Shown: positions 17,543-27,232, counted from the stretch's first letter. The stretch is DNA of 64,000 bases from an uncultured Dehalococcoidia bacterium (GCA_958295935.1 OY282385.1:1240001-1304000), one strand, 5' to 3'. Numbers and translations: made by a program. Notes: generated from the sequence alone by a model not told the origin.

Positions 17543-19140
17543 CCGCCGCCCCGGTCCACCAGGGAATACACCAACTCCATATCCAGGCTTCCCCGCACCG
17601 CGTCCGCCAGACGGTCCAACTCCGCCTCCAGGGAGAATGACGGCGCCGATGGCGCGGGCAAACCGTGCCGACGAGCCGCGTTCCCAATGATCTTCCCCGC
17701 AACCTCCGGTGAGTCGAGAAGGCCATGAACGTACGTGCCCAGCGTCCATCCCGATCTGCTGATCCCGCCGTCGCCTTCAGCCGCGTCGCCATCCCCCCTG
17801 AGCGTGAGCGGATGATCCCCGTTCGTCGTAGTCACGCCTGTGTGAATTTCATACCCCGCGCCGCTTACGGGCGCATCGCCGTCCAGCAACCCGACCCCCC
17901 GGTGCAAGCGGAAGTCGACGCGCCGGGTGCGCTTATGCGCGGCAAAGGTGGTTGAGCAATCCAAAAGGCCAAGCCCCTCTTCCCAGTCGCCTTTCCAGGA
18001 ATCAGATCCGTGAGGATCTTCGAGCAGCGTGCCCAGCATCTGGAAACCTCCGCAAATCCCCAGAATGGCCGCGCCCCGTTCCGAGGCTGCCTTCACCGCC
18101 TCATCCATACCCCCCGACTTCATCCACCTCAAGTCCGCTATCGCGCTCTTCGTTCCCGGCAATATCACCATATGCGACTTGTCCATTTGACGGGCAGAGG
18201 TCACAAAGTCAACCGTAACCCCGCAGCGCGTCAGAGGATCGAAGTCGTCGAAGTTGGATATGTGCGGTAACCGCACCACTGCCGCGCGCAGGCTGCCGTC
18301 GATGCTCGAACTGGAATCCCCAGAGCCGCCAAGCGTCGCAGCGTCTTCATCAGGAAGCCTGAGGTCCCGGATCATAGGCGCCACGCCGACCACTGGAACT
18401 CCCGTTCGCTCCGCAATCATCCGCGGCAGAGGATCCAGTATCGCAGGATCTCCCCTGAAACGGTTGATCACAAGCCCGCCAACCAGATCGCGCTCTTCCG
18501 CGTCGAGAAGCTCCAGAGTGCCCAGCAGAGAAGCGAACACTCCGCCGCGGTCTATGTCTCCCACAAGGATTACCGGCGAGCGGGCGTATAGCGCCACGCT
18601 CATGTTGACGATGTCGTTGGCACGGAGGTTCGGCTCAGCCGGACTGCCGGCTCCCTCCATGATCACCACGTCATGGCACGCTCTAAGACGGTCCAAAGCG
18701 CCTGTTACGTGCGGCCAGAGACGCTGCTTGGAGCGGTAGTAGTCTCTCGCAGACACGCTCCCCTCCGCGCGTCCGTCGAGAACCACCTGGGAACGGCTGT
18801 CGGACTCCGGCTTCAGGAGCACCGGGTTCATGTCCGTAGATACTTCAACGCCGGCAGCAGCAGCCTGAACGGCTTGCGCACGGCCCAACTCACCGCCCTC
18901 GGGCGTAACCCAGGAGTTGTTCGACATGTTCTGAGCCTTGAACGGCGCCACCGAGTAGCCGTCCTGGCTGAATATGCGGCACAACGCGGCGGTCAGTACA
19001 CTCTTCCCCACCGAGGAGGAGGTGCCCTGCACCATCAACGTCGCCGATCTATGGCCGCCGTCTGCCCTGCCCTCCAACGTCACGGCTCTGCCCTCAGCCG
19101 TGGCCGCCGAGCCCCAACGCGCCCAGGTGACCGGCTTCAT
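17539..19140 (-). CDS. cobQ: Cobyric acid synthase
   Basis: Up to 533 residues. It amidates four side chains of adenosylcobyrinic a,c-diamide using glutamine. The N-terminal ATP-binding part has VQGTSSSVGKS, FKAQNMSNNSWVTPEGGELGRAQ and the VGDIDRGGVFAS motif. The C-terminal glutamine amidotransferase domain has the nucleophile in GICGGFQMLG and the His in GTYVHGLLDSP. The first ~35 residues are not family-like; a GTG at 19083, just inside the end of cobC, or the Met of MVQGTSS at 19035 are alternative starts. The presence of cobQ without the earlier ring genes here suggests salvage, or synthesis genes elsewhere. Confidence 0.95.
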   Translation of the reverse strand: MKPVTWARWGSAATAEGRAVTLEGRADGGHRSATLMVQGTSSSVGKSVLTAALCRIFSQDGYSVAPFKAQNMSNNSWVTPEGGELGRAQAVQAAAAGVEVSTDMNPVLLKPESDSRSQVVLDGRAEGSVSARDYYRSKQRLWPHVTGALDRLRACHDVVIMEGAGSPAEPNLRANDIVNMSVALYARSPVILVGDIDRGGVFASLLGTLELLDAEERDLVGGLVINRFRGDPAILDPLPRMIAERTGVPVVGVAPMIRDLRLPDEDAATLGGSGDSSSSIDGSLRAAVVRLPHISNFDDFDPLTRCGVTVDFVTSARQMDKSHMVILPGTKSAIADLRWMKSGGMDEAVKAASERGAAILGICGGFQMLGTLLEDPHGSDSWKGDWEEGLGLLDCSTTFAAHKRTRRVDFRLHRGVGLLDGDAPVSGAGYEIHTGVTTTNGDHPLTLRGDGDAAEGDGGISRSGWTLGTYVHGLLDSPEVAGKIIGNAARRHGLPAPSAPSFSLEAELDRLADAVRGSLDMELVYSLVDRGGG

Positions 19141-19699
19141 TCATCGAGTTGAGGCGAATCATCCCCGGCGCGATCTCCACAACAGTGACGCTGGCGTTCC
19201 CCAAGTAAAATTTGCTCATGGCTCGAACCGGCAGGCCAAGCATCGCCACGATGAGGGCCTTCAGGGATCCGCCGTGGCCCACCACGATCACGTCCCGGGC
19301 GGCCTCGGAGAGATTTGCCTCTTCCATGAAGCGCCGGCCACGCTCCACTACGTCGCTAAGCAGCTCGCCGCCCGGTATGCGAAACGAGGGGTCGGCCTCG
19401 AAGTACCGCCGAGCCATCTCCGGAAATTCCTCCTGCAACTCCATCCACACTTTGCCTTCCCAATCGCCCAGGTCGACTTCCCGCAGGCTAGGCGCGCGGC
19501 GAAATGGCAGGCCGAACGCCTCGGCCGTCTGGACGCAGCGCAGCAAGTCGCTGGACCATATCTCCGAGGTATCGAACCGCGTCCCGGCATGTTCCGCAAC
19601 CAGGCGCGCCTGAGACCGCCCAATCTCGTTCAATGGACGGTCGCTCATACCCTGGATACGCTGCTCCACGTTCCAATCCGTTTGCCCGTGTCGTATCAA
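19094..19699 (-). CDS. cobC: Histidine phosphatase family, probable alpha-ribazole phosphatase
   Basis: About 201 residues. The catalytic motif IRHGQTDWN, the second Arg/Glu region SSDLLRCVQTAEAFG, LREVDLGDWEG and the second catalytic His in VVGHGGSLKALI define the phosphoglycerate-mutase-like phosphatases. Position inside the cob operon points to CobC, which dephosphorylates alpha-ribazole phosphate or cobalamin phosphate. The start is odd: the TTG at 19699 begins right at the catalytic motif and cuts into the first strand. A GGAGG lies at 19723-19727, 8 nt ahead of an in-frame ATC at 19714, giving a more natural N terminus (xGRAVLIRHG). An in-frame stop lies further upstream. Confidence 0.85.
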   Translation of the reverse strand: MIRHGQTDWNVEQRIQGMSDRPLNEIGRSQARLVAEHAGTRFDTSEIWSSDLLRCVQTAEAFGLPFRRAPSLREVDLGDWEGKVWMELQEEFPEMARRYFEADPSFRIPGGELLSDVVERGRRFMEEANLSEAARDVIVVGHGGSLKALIVAMLGLPVRAMSKFYLGNASVTVVEIAPGMIRLNSMNEAGHLGALGLGGHG

Positions 19700-19801
19700 T
19701 ACCGCTCTGCCGATTTTCCAATCCTCCGTTCCGTGCCAACGTTAGCCGCTTCTCATGATACCTGTAGCCCTTGAACTCATCGCCAGGCGCCGCGTCCCTT
19801 C

Positions 19802-20725
19802 TCAACCGCGCCTGGCGATGATCAGCCCCGCCGCTATGCCCGCGGCCACGAGAGCCGCGCCGGCAAACAGTCGGTTGGCCCTACGGATGTCCCGCGACGT
19901 TGGCCTTGCGTTCTTTGGGCCGAGCTTGTAGCGCCCCACTTTTTCCACCTCCACCCCCAGCGCGCCCGCCATCGCACCTATCGGCCAGCCTCCGTTCGGG
20001 CTGCCGGTACGACCATGCTGCTCGATCATAGTACGTGCAGACCCCGCCGCATCATGGCCAGCGAGGAACGCCGAGGCCGTCACGACCGCGCCGCCGGCCA
20101 CGCGGGCCGGCAGGTAGGCGGCCGCGTCGTCGAGCCGAGCTGCCGCCGAGCCGAGATTCTCATACTCGCCTCGATAGCCGATCATCGAGTCCAAAGTGTC
20201 AATCGCCCTGTAAGCCGCAGCGCCAGGCAACCCAAACATTCCGTAGGCCAGCAGCGGCCCTGCGACGCTGTCCGTAACGTTCTCAGCCACCGAACTGATA
20301 GTCGCGCTGGCAATCCCCGATTCGTCAAGACCGGACACGTCACGCGATACGATCCGAGACAGTGAATCCCGAGCCTCATCAGGCGAATCCGCCGACAGAT
20401 TGCGCTCTACCTCGCCCGCCTCATCGGTCATCGCCCGGATGGCGAACATGCTCTTGAGCAAGAATGCGCCGCCCGCGAGCGACAGCAAGGGGCCCGCTCG
20501 GTTCAGAACACGGGTCGCCAGTTCCGCCGAAGCCGCTGAAACGACAGGCAAGGCAACCGCGGCAAACAGACCACGACGGAAATCCAAACGCCGATCCCCC
20601 GTCGGCCGGCCCAACACACTGGCCGCCCGGCCCATCCAGACCACCGGATGCAAGGCGCCGGGCGGCTCGCCCAACTGCCGGTCCCATACCAACGCCAACC
20701 CCAGAGTGAGAAGTCGCTTCCACAT
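19802..20725 (-). CDS. cbiB: Adenosylcobinamide-phosphate synthase (CbiB/CobD)
   Basis: 307 residues, full length. It joins the aminopropanol arm to adenosylcobyric acid. Family marks are WDRQLGEPPGALHPVVWMGR at the N terminus, IVSRDVSGLDESGIASATISSVAENVTDSVAGPLL in the middle and AAAYRAIDTLDSMIGYRGEYENLGSAAARLDD. Several hydrophobic segments indicate a membrane protein. It ends about 100 bp before cobC and starts 2 bp after the cobS stop. Confidence 0.95.
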   Translation of the reverse strand: MWKRLLTLGLALVWDRQLGEPPGALHPVVWMGRAASVLGRPTGDRRLDFRRGLFAAVALPVVSAASAELATRVLNRAGPLLSLAGGAFLLKSMFAIRAMTDEAGEVERNLSADSPDEARDSLSRIVSRDVSGLDESGIASATISSVAENVTDSVAGPLLAYGMFGLPGAAAYRAIDTLDSMIGYRGEYENLGSAAARLDDAAAYLPARVAGGAVVTASAFLAGHDAAGSARTMIEQHGRTGSPNGGWPIGAMAGALGVEVEKVGRYKLGPKNARPTSRDIRRANRLFAGAALVAAGIAAGLIIARRG

Positions 20726-20727
20726 AC

Positions 20728-21495
20728 CTAACTACCCCACAGAGGGCCGACCGCCAACCCCGCGCCGAACATGCCGGCGAAAGCGATCAGCGCAAAGCTC
20801 TCCCCAAGCTCTATAGATGCTCCGTACACGTCGCCCGTAACTCCGCCCCCCAAACGGTGGGATGCAAAGGCCGAGAATCCCAGACCCGCGAGCGCAGAGC
20901 CGCCAACGATAGCCAGCCCATACGGCCCGGCTATGACGAAACCCGCTCCGAACGCGAACACCGCCGCAGCGACGTTTATAGGGCGTGAAGCCGCTCTATA
21001 GGGAGTCCCCAGGCCCGCTGTCCGCAGGTAGCGGTAACTGGAGATAGACGCCACGGCAGCTCCCCGCCCAGCCATCGCCGAGACCGCAATAGCCGCCCAA
21101 CCATGTGCATCCGGCAGCGACGAAATGGCCCCCCACTTGATCAGCAGTGCAAGTGTCACCGCCGCGACGCCATACACGCCAATCGCCGGATCCCTCATGA
21201 TCTCAAGACGGCGCTGTGGATCGTGGCCCCCGAACAGACCATCGAAGGTATCTGCCAGACCGTCGAGGTGCAGCGCGCCGGTAAGCGCAGCACCGGCTGC
21301 AAGGGCCAGCGCCGCGGCCGGTAGATCGGGCATCGCAAGACGCGCTAGCCAGTTCACCAGGGCCGAGGACCCGCCGATAGCAAGACCAACCACGGGAAAG
21401 AAGAGCACAGACCTCGTAAACGCCCTGGCGTTCCACTCCCCGGTTCCCGCCGGAATGATGGTCAGCAGCCGAATCGCGGCGGAAAGGGCGCTCAC
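20728..21495 (-). CDS. cobS: Adenosylcobinamide-GDP ribazoletransferase (cobalamin synthase)
   Basis: 255 residues, hydrophobic throughout, as expected for this integral membrane enzyme, which joins adenosylcobinamide-GDP to alpha-ribazole. The metal-binding motif HLDGLADTFDGLFGG at about residue 95 and the RLEIMRDPAIGVYG stretch are diagnostic. It overlaps cobT by 4 bp and is followed closely by cbiB. Confidence 0.95.
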   Translation of the reverse strand: MSALSAAIRLLTIIPAGTGEWNARAFTRSVLFFPVVGLAIGGSSALVNWLARLAMPDLPAAALALAAGAALTGALHLDGLADTFDGLFGGHDPQRRLEIMRDPAIGVYGVAAVTLALLIKWGAISSLPDAHGWAAIAVSAMAGRGAAVASISSYRYLRTAGLGTPYRAASRPINVAAAVFAFGAGFVIAGPYGLAIVGGSALAGLGFSAFASHRLGGGVTGDVYGASIELGESFALIAFAGMFGAGLAVGPLWGS

Positions 21496-22547
21496 GGATC
21501 CCCCCGAACCCGGCCTGAGACCGCGGCCTCCTCGAACGTGGACATTTCGTTATGCAATTTGACCGCTGCCTCTATGATCATGATGCCCAGCGCTGCCCCG
21601 GACCCCTCACCCAACCGAAGCTTGAGGTCCAGCAACGGTTCCAGCCCCAGACGATCCAGCCCAACCCTGTGCCCGGGCTCGGCCGACAGGTGGCACGCAA
21701 ACATGTAGTCAGCCGAGCGAGGCTCCAAGGCATGGGCGATCAGCGCCGCGGAGGTGACGATGTATCCGTCCAAGGCTATCGCTATCCGCCGCTCAGAAGC
21801 GCCAAGCATCAGGCCCGCGAGAAACCCGATCTCGAAACCCCCGACCAAAGACAGCACGCCCAACGGATCGTCAGGGTCCGGTCCGTGCAATTCCAGAGCA
21901 GCCCGGATCGTCGCAGCCTTCCGATCCAGTCCAGCGTCATCCAGACCGGCCCCCCGGCCAGTGATGAGAGCCGGGTCCGTTCCAGTCATGGCCGCGGTTA
22001 TCGCCGTCGCAGACGCGGTATTGCCTATACCCATGTCACCAAGAGCAACGATATGGGCGCGGTTTTCCCCCAGTTCCTCCGCAACCTCCGCCCCGTTTGA
22101 GACGCAAAGCTCAGCCTGGCCGCGGCTCATGGCCGGAGCGCGGGCGAAATTGGCAGTCCCCCTACCGGCCGACGTGGAACGAAACCCCGGACTGCCGGAA
22201 GCAACCGGTGACCGAATCCCGGCATCCACTACGATGAGCGAAGCGCCTGCCTGACGCGCAAGAACGTTTATAGCCGCGCCGCCATTCAGGAAGTTGTGCA
22301 CCATCTGAGCGGTCACCTCCGGCGGATAGGCGCTCACCCCCTCCTCCGTCACTCCATGGTCCGACGCGGCAACCACTATCCAGCGGTTCGACGCGGAAGG
22401 CGTCGCGCTGCCCTGGATTCCTGCCATACGGCAAGCCGCGTCCTCCAAGAGTCCCAGGCTGCCGAGCGGCTTGGTAAGCCGAGCCTGTCTGACCGCAGCG
22501 GCTTCCGCCGCGGCCTCCACAAGCGGCGGTATCTTGAATTTGCGCAT
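21492..22547 (-). CDS. cobT: Nicotinate-nucleotide--dimethylbenzimidazole phosphoribosyltransferase
   Basis: About 351 residues from the Met at 22547 (MRKFKIPPL); an earlier start at 22568 is possible. It makes alpha-ribazole phosphate, the lower-ligand nucleotide. Family marks are LTKPLGSLGLLEDAACRMAGIQG, VVAASDHGVTEEGVSAYPPEVTAQMVHNFLNGGAAINVLAR, and GDMGIGNTASATAI. The catalytic Glu region near the C terminus is the expected GEGSGAALG. First gene of the cobT-cobS-cbiB-cobC-cobQ-cobU operon, preceded by a cobalamin-riboswitch-like leader. Confidence 0.95.
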   Translation of the reverse strand: MRKFKIPPLVEAAAEAAAVRQARLTKPLGSLGLLEDAACRMAGIQGSATPSASNRWIVVAASDHGVTEEGVSAYPPEVTAQMVHNFLNGGAAINVLARQAGASLIVVDAGIRSPVASGSPGFRSTSAGRGTANFARAPAMSRGQAELCVSNGAEVAEELGENRAHIVALGDMGIGNTASATAITAAMTGTDPALITGRGAGLDDAGLDRKAATIRAALELHGPDPDDPLGVLSLVGGFEIGFLAGLMLGASERRIAIALDGYIVTSAALIAHALEPRSADYMFACHLSAEPGHRVGLDRLGLEPLLDLKLRLGEGSGAALGIMIIEAAVKLHNEMSTFEEAAVSGRVRGDP

Positions 22548-22624
22548 GTAAGACGTTCCGGCAGGCACAGGCCGCGCCTCGCCGGTCAGAACCCGACCTC
22601 AGGCTGCGCCATGAGGTTTTGGAT

Positions 22625-22720
22625 ATGGCCGAGGAGCCTGACTCTCTTCCTGTTCGCAGTCGCGGCCTCTGCCGAGCATGGCGTGCACCATAGAACCGGT
22701 TGCCGAGCCGTCCCGGGTTT
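22625..22720 (-). ncRNA. Divergent cobalamin-riboswitch-like leader of the cob operon
   Basis: On the minus strand one reads an ATGG-TGCACG-CCAT hairpin at 22678-22691 (like the L5 GGTG loop), then CTCGGC, GCCGCGACTGCGA at 22654-22666 (like the conserved CCCGCNACTGTGA) and AGTCAGGCTCCTCGGCC at 22627-22643 (like the B12 box AGCCAGGAGACCTGCC). The peripheral P7-P10 part is almost absent, so this would be a compact form. The match is much weaker than for the riboswitch at 13.1 kb, but the place, upstream of cobT, supports it. Confidence 0.55.
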
Positions 22721-23038
22721 TGCCAGGAGGCGTTGCCTGCCCCTGAACGGTACGCCCGCGCGTTTTCCGACGGCTCAAGGGCCTCAATATAAGTCCGGCC
22801 CGCCAACCGCGCCAGCGCTCTTTACCGAAAGGGAAACCGCACCGCACCTTGAATCGTACTTCGTAGAGACGTACAAACCGACTTGCGCTGACCGGCGCAG
22901 GCAAAGCACATCCTGGTCAACCTCGTAAACCGGAGTATGAGCCGCAGTCTGCCGGTGTTAACATGCAGGGGTGCGGTCTTGGGCGCGGCGGGATCGCCGC
23001 GCCACCGAATTGGCCTCATGCCTTACGGAGGAACGTGG

Positions 23039-23740
23039 TTGGAACAGGAACCAATAATCATTGCAGACAAGCTGGTCAAGACCTACAAGTCACGCACTCT
23101 GTCCGTAGCCGCGCTGCGAGGAGTCGACCTGGCCGTCAATCGGGGCGAGATGGTTGCCGTCATGGGCCCCTCCGGCTCGGGAAAGACGACCCTCCTCAAC
23201 TGCATGTCAGGCCTGGACATCATCGATTCCGGGAGCGTCACCATTGCGGGGCAGGCACTCGCCGATCTGCCCGACGACGCACTCAGCGAGTACCGCGCAC
23301 GGTCAATGGGGTTCATATTCCAGCTATACAACCTCCTACCCGTGCTGAGCGCGCTGGAAAACGTCGAAATGCCCCTCCTCGTGTCCGGCGAAAAGCCCGC
23401 GCACGCACGGAAGCTTGCACTCGACAAACTCGCCGAGGTCGGAATGGCCGACTGGGCCGATCACAAACCCAGCGAGTTGTCCGGTGGTCAGCAGCAGAGA
23501 GTCACCATCGCCCGGGCGCTGGTAAACACACCCTCCATAGTCTGGGCCGACGAGCCGACCGGCAACCTCGATAGCGAAAACGCCAACGACGTGATGGACC
23601 TACTCTGCCGGCTCAACCAGGTCAACAACCAGACCTTCGTCATCGTCACTCACACACAGGAAGTCGGCGACCGCGCAGAGCGCATCATCCACATGCGAGA
23701 CGGAATGATCGAAAACGACACTGACGACGGGGCAGGATAG
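23039..23740 (+). CDS. ABC transporter ATPase, LolD/MacB type
   Basis: About 234 residues. GGAGG stands 7 nt before the TTG at 23039, so this start is preferred over the ATG at 23018. Walker A is GPSGSGKT, the Q-loop FIFQLYNLLPVLSALENVEMPLL is typical for LolD/MacB, the signature is LSGGQQQRV and Walker B is IVWADEPTGNLD. It lies 6 bp before a large FtsX-family permease gene and surely works with it. Such pairs move lipoproteins or drugs, or transmit mechanical force across the membrane; the substrate here is unknown. Confidence 0.93.
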   Translation: MEQEPIIIADKLVKTYKSRTLSVAALRGVDLAVNRGEMVAVMGPSGSGKTTLLNCMSGLDIIDSGSVTIAGQALADLPDDALSEYRARSMGFIFQLYNLLPVLSALENVEMPLLVSGEKPAHARKLALDKLAEVGMADWADHKPSELSGGQQQRVTIARALVNTPSIVWADEPTGNLDSENANDVMDLLCRLNQVNNQTFVIVTHTQEVGDRAERIIHMRDGMIENDTDDGAG

Positions 23741-23746
23741 TCGAGC

Positions 23747-26700
23747 ATGGAAAATCTGTTCGGCGTTCCAATGGGCGGGCTCACCATCGGCATGACGGTG
23801 ACCTTGCTCCTCTTCTTGGCAATCCTGGCCATCTTCGCCAGCCGAAACCGGGTACTGCTCAAACTCGGCATCCGAAACATACCCAGGCGCCGCGCTCAGA
23901 CCGTGCTGATCATCATTGGCCTAATGCTCAGCACCGCCATCATCGCTTCCGCCCTCGCTCTTGGCGATACCGTCAGCTCCTCCATTCGCAACAGCGCCCT
24001 CGATTCACTCGGCGCAACCGACATAACCATTGAACCCCCCCAGTTCGGCGAACGAGTCGGCGAATATCTCACTCCCGAACAGACTCATAGCGTCCTCGAC
24101 TTGGTCGACGACGACCCCCGCGTCGACGGCGCAATGCCGCAGGTTCGCACCGAACTCCCCATCCTCAATCCAGCCAACCAAAGAGCATCCGTCGGATCTT
24201 CTGTCGTAGGGGTCGATACCGCGCGAATGGCCGGGTTTGACCAGTTCAGGACGGACCGAGGAGAGGTCTTCCCCATCTCCTCACTGGGACGCATGGACCT
24301 CCTTCTCAACGAGGACATGGCGGATGAATTAAAGGCCAATGCCGGAGATGAACTTACCGTCGTCACCCCCACCGGACGCCAACAGTTCACCGTCGCCGCA
24401 GTAGTCGAAAGCAAGGGGCTCGCCGGCGTCAGAGGAAATCCATCCTCGAGAGCCGTCGGCGTCATGCATCTCTCCACACTTCAAGAAGCCCTCGACATAC
24501 AGGATTCTGTAAACCGCATCGAAATATCGATCCAGGGCGGACTCCGGCCTTCCGATGACCTTTCCGATCAAGTCGCCGGTGACCTCCAACTCGACTTCAT
24601 AAATAGCGAGGTTGCAGACCAACTCTTCATGACCTTCAGCGACCCTGAGGTGTTGGGACTGATCGAAGATTACGTGGCGGAAAACGAAACCAGCCTGCAA
24701 GCAGACCTCAGAGCCAACCTCCAAGACCTTATCGACCAGCTCAAGACAGGCGACGCAGCAGCAAGGGACTTCCGTTCCCAGATTACAGACTCCCGCGTAG
24801 TCGCCACTGTGGCCCTCGTCCTCGGCAACGCGGGACGCTCCGACCTCACCTTGGGCGCCACCCTTCTACTCGCTCAGCTTGAAGTTCTCAACGTCTCAGA
24901 GGTCAAGACAAACCTCCTGGAAATCGCCAACACGGTGGGATCCCTCTTCACCACCATTTTTGGAATCTTCGGCTCCTTCTCCATAATGGTCGGGTTGCTG
25001 CTCATCTTCCTCGTCTTCGTAATGCTTGCCGCCTCCAGAACCACCGAAATGGGCATAGCAAGAGCTATCGGAACCAAACGACGACACCTTGTCCAGTCCT
25101 TCGTCTTCGAAGGAGCCGTCTACGCCTTCGCATCCTCCATCGCCGGCGTCGGCCTCGGGTTACTCGCAAGCCTCGCGTTGATACAGATACTCGCGCGGAT
25201 AGTCCCTGACGACGTGAACTTCTCTATCAGTTACGGTTTGCAGCCCAGATCCGTACTCCTTTCCTTCGCCGCGGGTATGGTCATCACACTCATCACCGTA
25301 TCGATCTCCGCCTACCGCGTCAGCAGGCTAAACATCGCAGTCGCTATACGGGGACTGCCCGAAGAATTCGTACCGAATCCCACACTGACTCTAAAAAACC
25401 GACTCATCCAACTGCTACTCGCTCTGATCGCCCCCTTCTACCAGTTCTACTTGCTGGTTGCCAAGTCCAACACCCGGGCATTGTACGTCGGCCTGCTGCA
25501 ACTGATTCCTCTCGTCTGGGGCATAGTGATTGTAATTGCCGTAATCAGATTGCTCTCCCCATACGTCAGGTGGGGATGGACGGTCTCCGCCGTTGGAGTC
25601 TTGATAACCATCTTCGGCGTCAACCAGTTATCCGAAGCCATATTCTCCACGGGCGCATCCGTCATTGTCATAGGCCTGGGTATGTTGATCAGCTTCATAC
25701 TCCACAAGACCGCGCTCAGAGACGAAGTCGTTTCGAGAATCTCATACTCCATTATGGGGGCCCTCCTCCTCGTCTTCTGGCTCCTCCCTTCCAACGCACT
25801 CGATTCGCTGACAGGAGAACTTAACGGCAATATCGAGATGTTCGTACTGTCCGGGGTCTTCGTCACCGCCGCAGCCGTCTGGGTCGTTATGTACAACTCG
25901 GAAATAGTCCTCTGGCCTATCAACAAGTCCCTGGGATCCATCGGCGGGCTGCGGCCTGTGCTCAAGGCCGCCCTGGCATACCCCATGGAATCCAGATTCC
26001 GCACCGGACTCACCGTGGCCATGTTCGCCCTCATCGTCTTCACACTCATGGTCTTCGCCGTAATCAACCGGGCCTTCAGCAACACCACCGTGGACAATAC
26101 CGACCGGATAACCGGCGGGTACGACATCGTCGCCGGGATCAGCGGAGATTTGCCCATCGACGACATTGACGAGGCTATCGCCGAAGCCCCCAATCTGGAT
26201 CCTGGAGACTTCCTCGTCGTAGGAGGTTCCACCGGGCTGCCCTCTGAAGCCAGGCAGCTTGGCCCCTACCTCGGCGAGGAAATAAGCGAACTCGGCTTCC
26301 AGCCCGTCAACGTCTCCATATTCCAGGTCTCGATTCTGACCACCAACCTCTGGGAACTCTCCCATTTCGACCCCGAATACGGGAACACAGATGCCGAGAT
26401 ATGGGCCGCACTCGCCAACGATCCCGACCTCGTTGTAGCAGGCGCCGGAGTACTCCCCTCCGACGACCCCTTTGGAGGCGACTTCGGACAGCAGTTCACC
26501 GTACAGGGCATAGAAGCAAGCGACCCGCAATCCATCAAAGCCTTTGACGTCGAACTCAGCTCACCGTTCGGCGCCCAGGAGCCGGTCACGAAGAAGGTCA
26601 TAGGCATCGCCGACCCCCTCCGCTTTCAGGAATCCTCCCTTATAGGAAACACAGACCTCATAGCAGATCTGGTCCCCAGAGACCCCCCGCTAACCACTTA

Positions 26701-27232
26701 TCGCTTCCGCCTGGCCCCAGGCGTCGATCCGGATGCCGTTTCCGCCGCTCTCGAGACCGCCTTCCTAGATAACAACTTCGACGCCATACTAACCGCCGAC
26801 CAGATCAACGACCAGGTGAGCGCGAACCAGGCCTTCAACCTGCTCTTCCAGGGATACATGGGGCTAGGATTGCTCGTAGGCGTAGCCTCTTTGGGCGTCG
26901 TCTCCTTCAGGGCCGTCGTCGAACGGAGACAAGCTATCGGAATGCTCCGGGCCATAGGATTCAGAGCCTCCATGATCCGCACCAGCTTCCTCGTAGAATC
27001 GTCCATCATCGCCCTCATAGGTATCGGGCTTGGTCTCGCATTGGGCGCAGTCGTCTCCTGGAACCTACTCAACGACATCAACGAGAACTTCGAGGGCATC
27101 AGATTCTCCGTGCCGTGGCTGACAGTGGCCATAATAGTGGCCGTCGCGTGGATCTTCTCCCTCGTCACCACCTACTTCCCCGCAATGCAGGCATCGAGAA
27201 TCTACCCCGCAGAGGCCCTTCGATACGAATAG
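23747..27232 (+). CDS. Large FtsX/MacB-family ABC permease, 1161 residues
   Basis: An N-terminal helix pair is followed by FASRNRVLLKLGIRNIPRRRAQTVLIIIGLMLSTAIIASALALGDTV, the usual start of FtsX-type permeases. A large extracellular domain follows (about residues 80-400). The first FtsX core (MVGLLLIFLVFVMLAASRTTEMGIARAIGTKRRHLVQSFVFEG) comes next. Six or more further helices and a second extracellular domain follow. The second FtsX core (VSFRAVVERRQAIGMLRAIGFRASMIRTSFLVESS) ends in PAMQASRIYPAEALRYE. Two FtsX cores in one chain give the full permease of a LolE/YtrF-like exporter without need of a partner. Confidence 0.92.
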   Translation: MENLFGVPMGGLTIGMTVTLLLFLAILAIFASRNRVLLKLGIRNIPRRRAQTVLIIIGLMLSTAIIASALALGDTVSSSIRNSALDSLGATDITIEPPQFGERVGEYLTPEQTHSVLDLVDDDPRVDGAMPQVRTELPILNPANQRASVGSSVVGVDTARMAGFDQFRTDRGEVFPISSLGRMDLLLNEDMADELKANAGDELTVVTPTGRQQFTVAAVVESKGLAGVRGNPSSRAVGVMHLSTLQEALDIQDSVNRIEISIQGGLRPSDDLSDQVAGDLQLDFINSEVADQLFMTFSDPEVLGLIEDYVAENETSLQADLRANLQDLIDQLKTGDAAARDFRSQITDSRVVATVALVLGNAGRSDLTLGATLLLAQLEVLNVSEVKTNLLEIANTVGSLFTTIFGIFGSFSIMVGLLLIFLVFVMLAASRTTEMGIARAIGTKRRHLVQSFVFEGAVYAFASSIAGVGLGLLASLALIQILARIVPDDVNFSISYGLQPRSVLLSFAAGMVITLITVSISAYRVSRLNIAVAIRGLPEEFVPNPTLTLKNRLIQLLLALIAPFYQFYLLVAKSNTRALYVGLLQLIPLVWGIVIVIAVIRLLSPYVRWGWTVSAVGVLITIFGVNQLSEAIFSTGASVIVIGLGMLISFILHKTALRDEVVSRISYSIMGALLLVFWLLPSNALDSLTGELNGNIEMFVLSGVFVTAAAVWVVMYNSEIVLWPINKSLGSIGGLRPVLKAALAYPMESRFRTGLTVAMFALIVFTLMVFAVINRAFSNTTVDNTDRITGGYDIVAGISGDLPIDDIDEAIAEAPNLDPGDFLVVGGSTGLPSEARQLGPYLGEEISELGFQPVNVSIFQVSILTTNLWELSHFDPEYGNTDAEIWAALANDPDLVVAGAGVLPSDDPFGGDFGQQFTVQGIEASDPQSIKAFDVELSSPFGAQEPVTKKVIGIADPLRFQESSLIGNTDLIADLVPRDPPLTTYRFRLAPGVDPDAVSAALETAFLDNNFDAILTADQINDQVSANQAFNLLFQGYMGLGLLVGVASLGVVSFRAVVERRQAIGMLRAIGFRASMIRTSFLVESSIIALIGIGLGLALGAVVSWNLLNDINENFEGIRFSVPWLTVAIIVAVAWIFSLVTTYFPAMQASRIYPAEALRYE

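Noticed and set aside
25447-26530. Long minus-strand open frames opposite the FtsX permease gene
   Set aside because: Both lie opposite a clear membrane protein with continuous family motifs; their compositions are those of antisense shadows.
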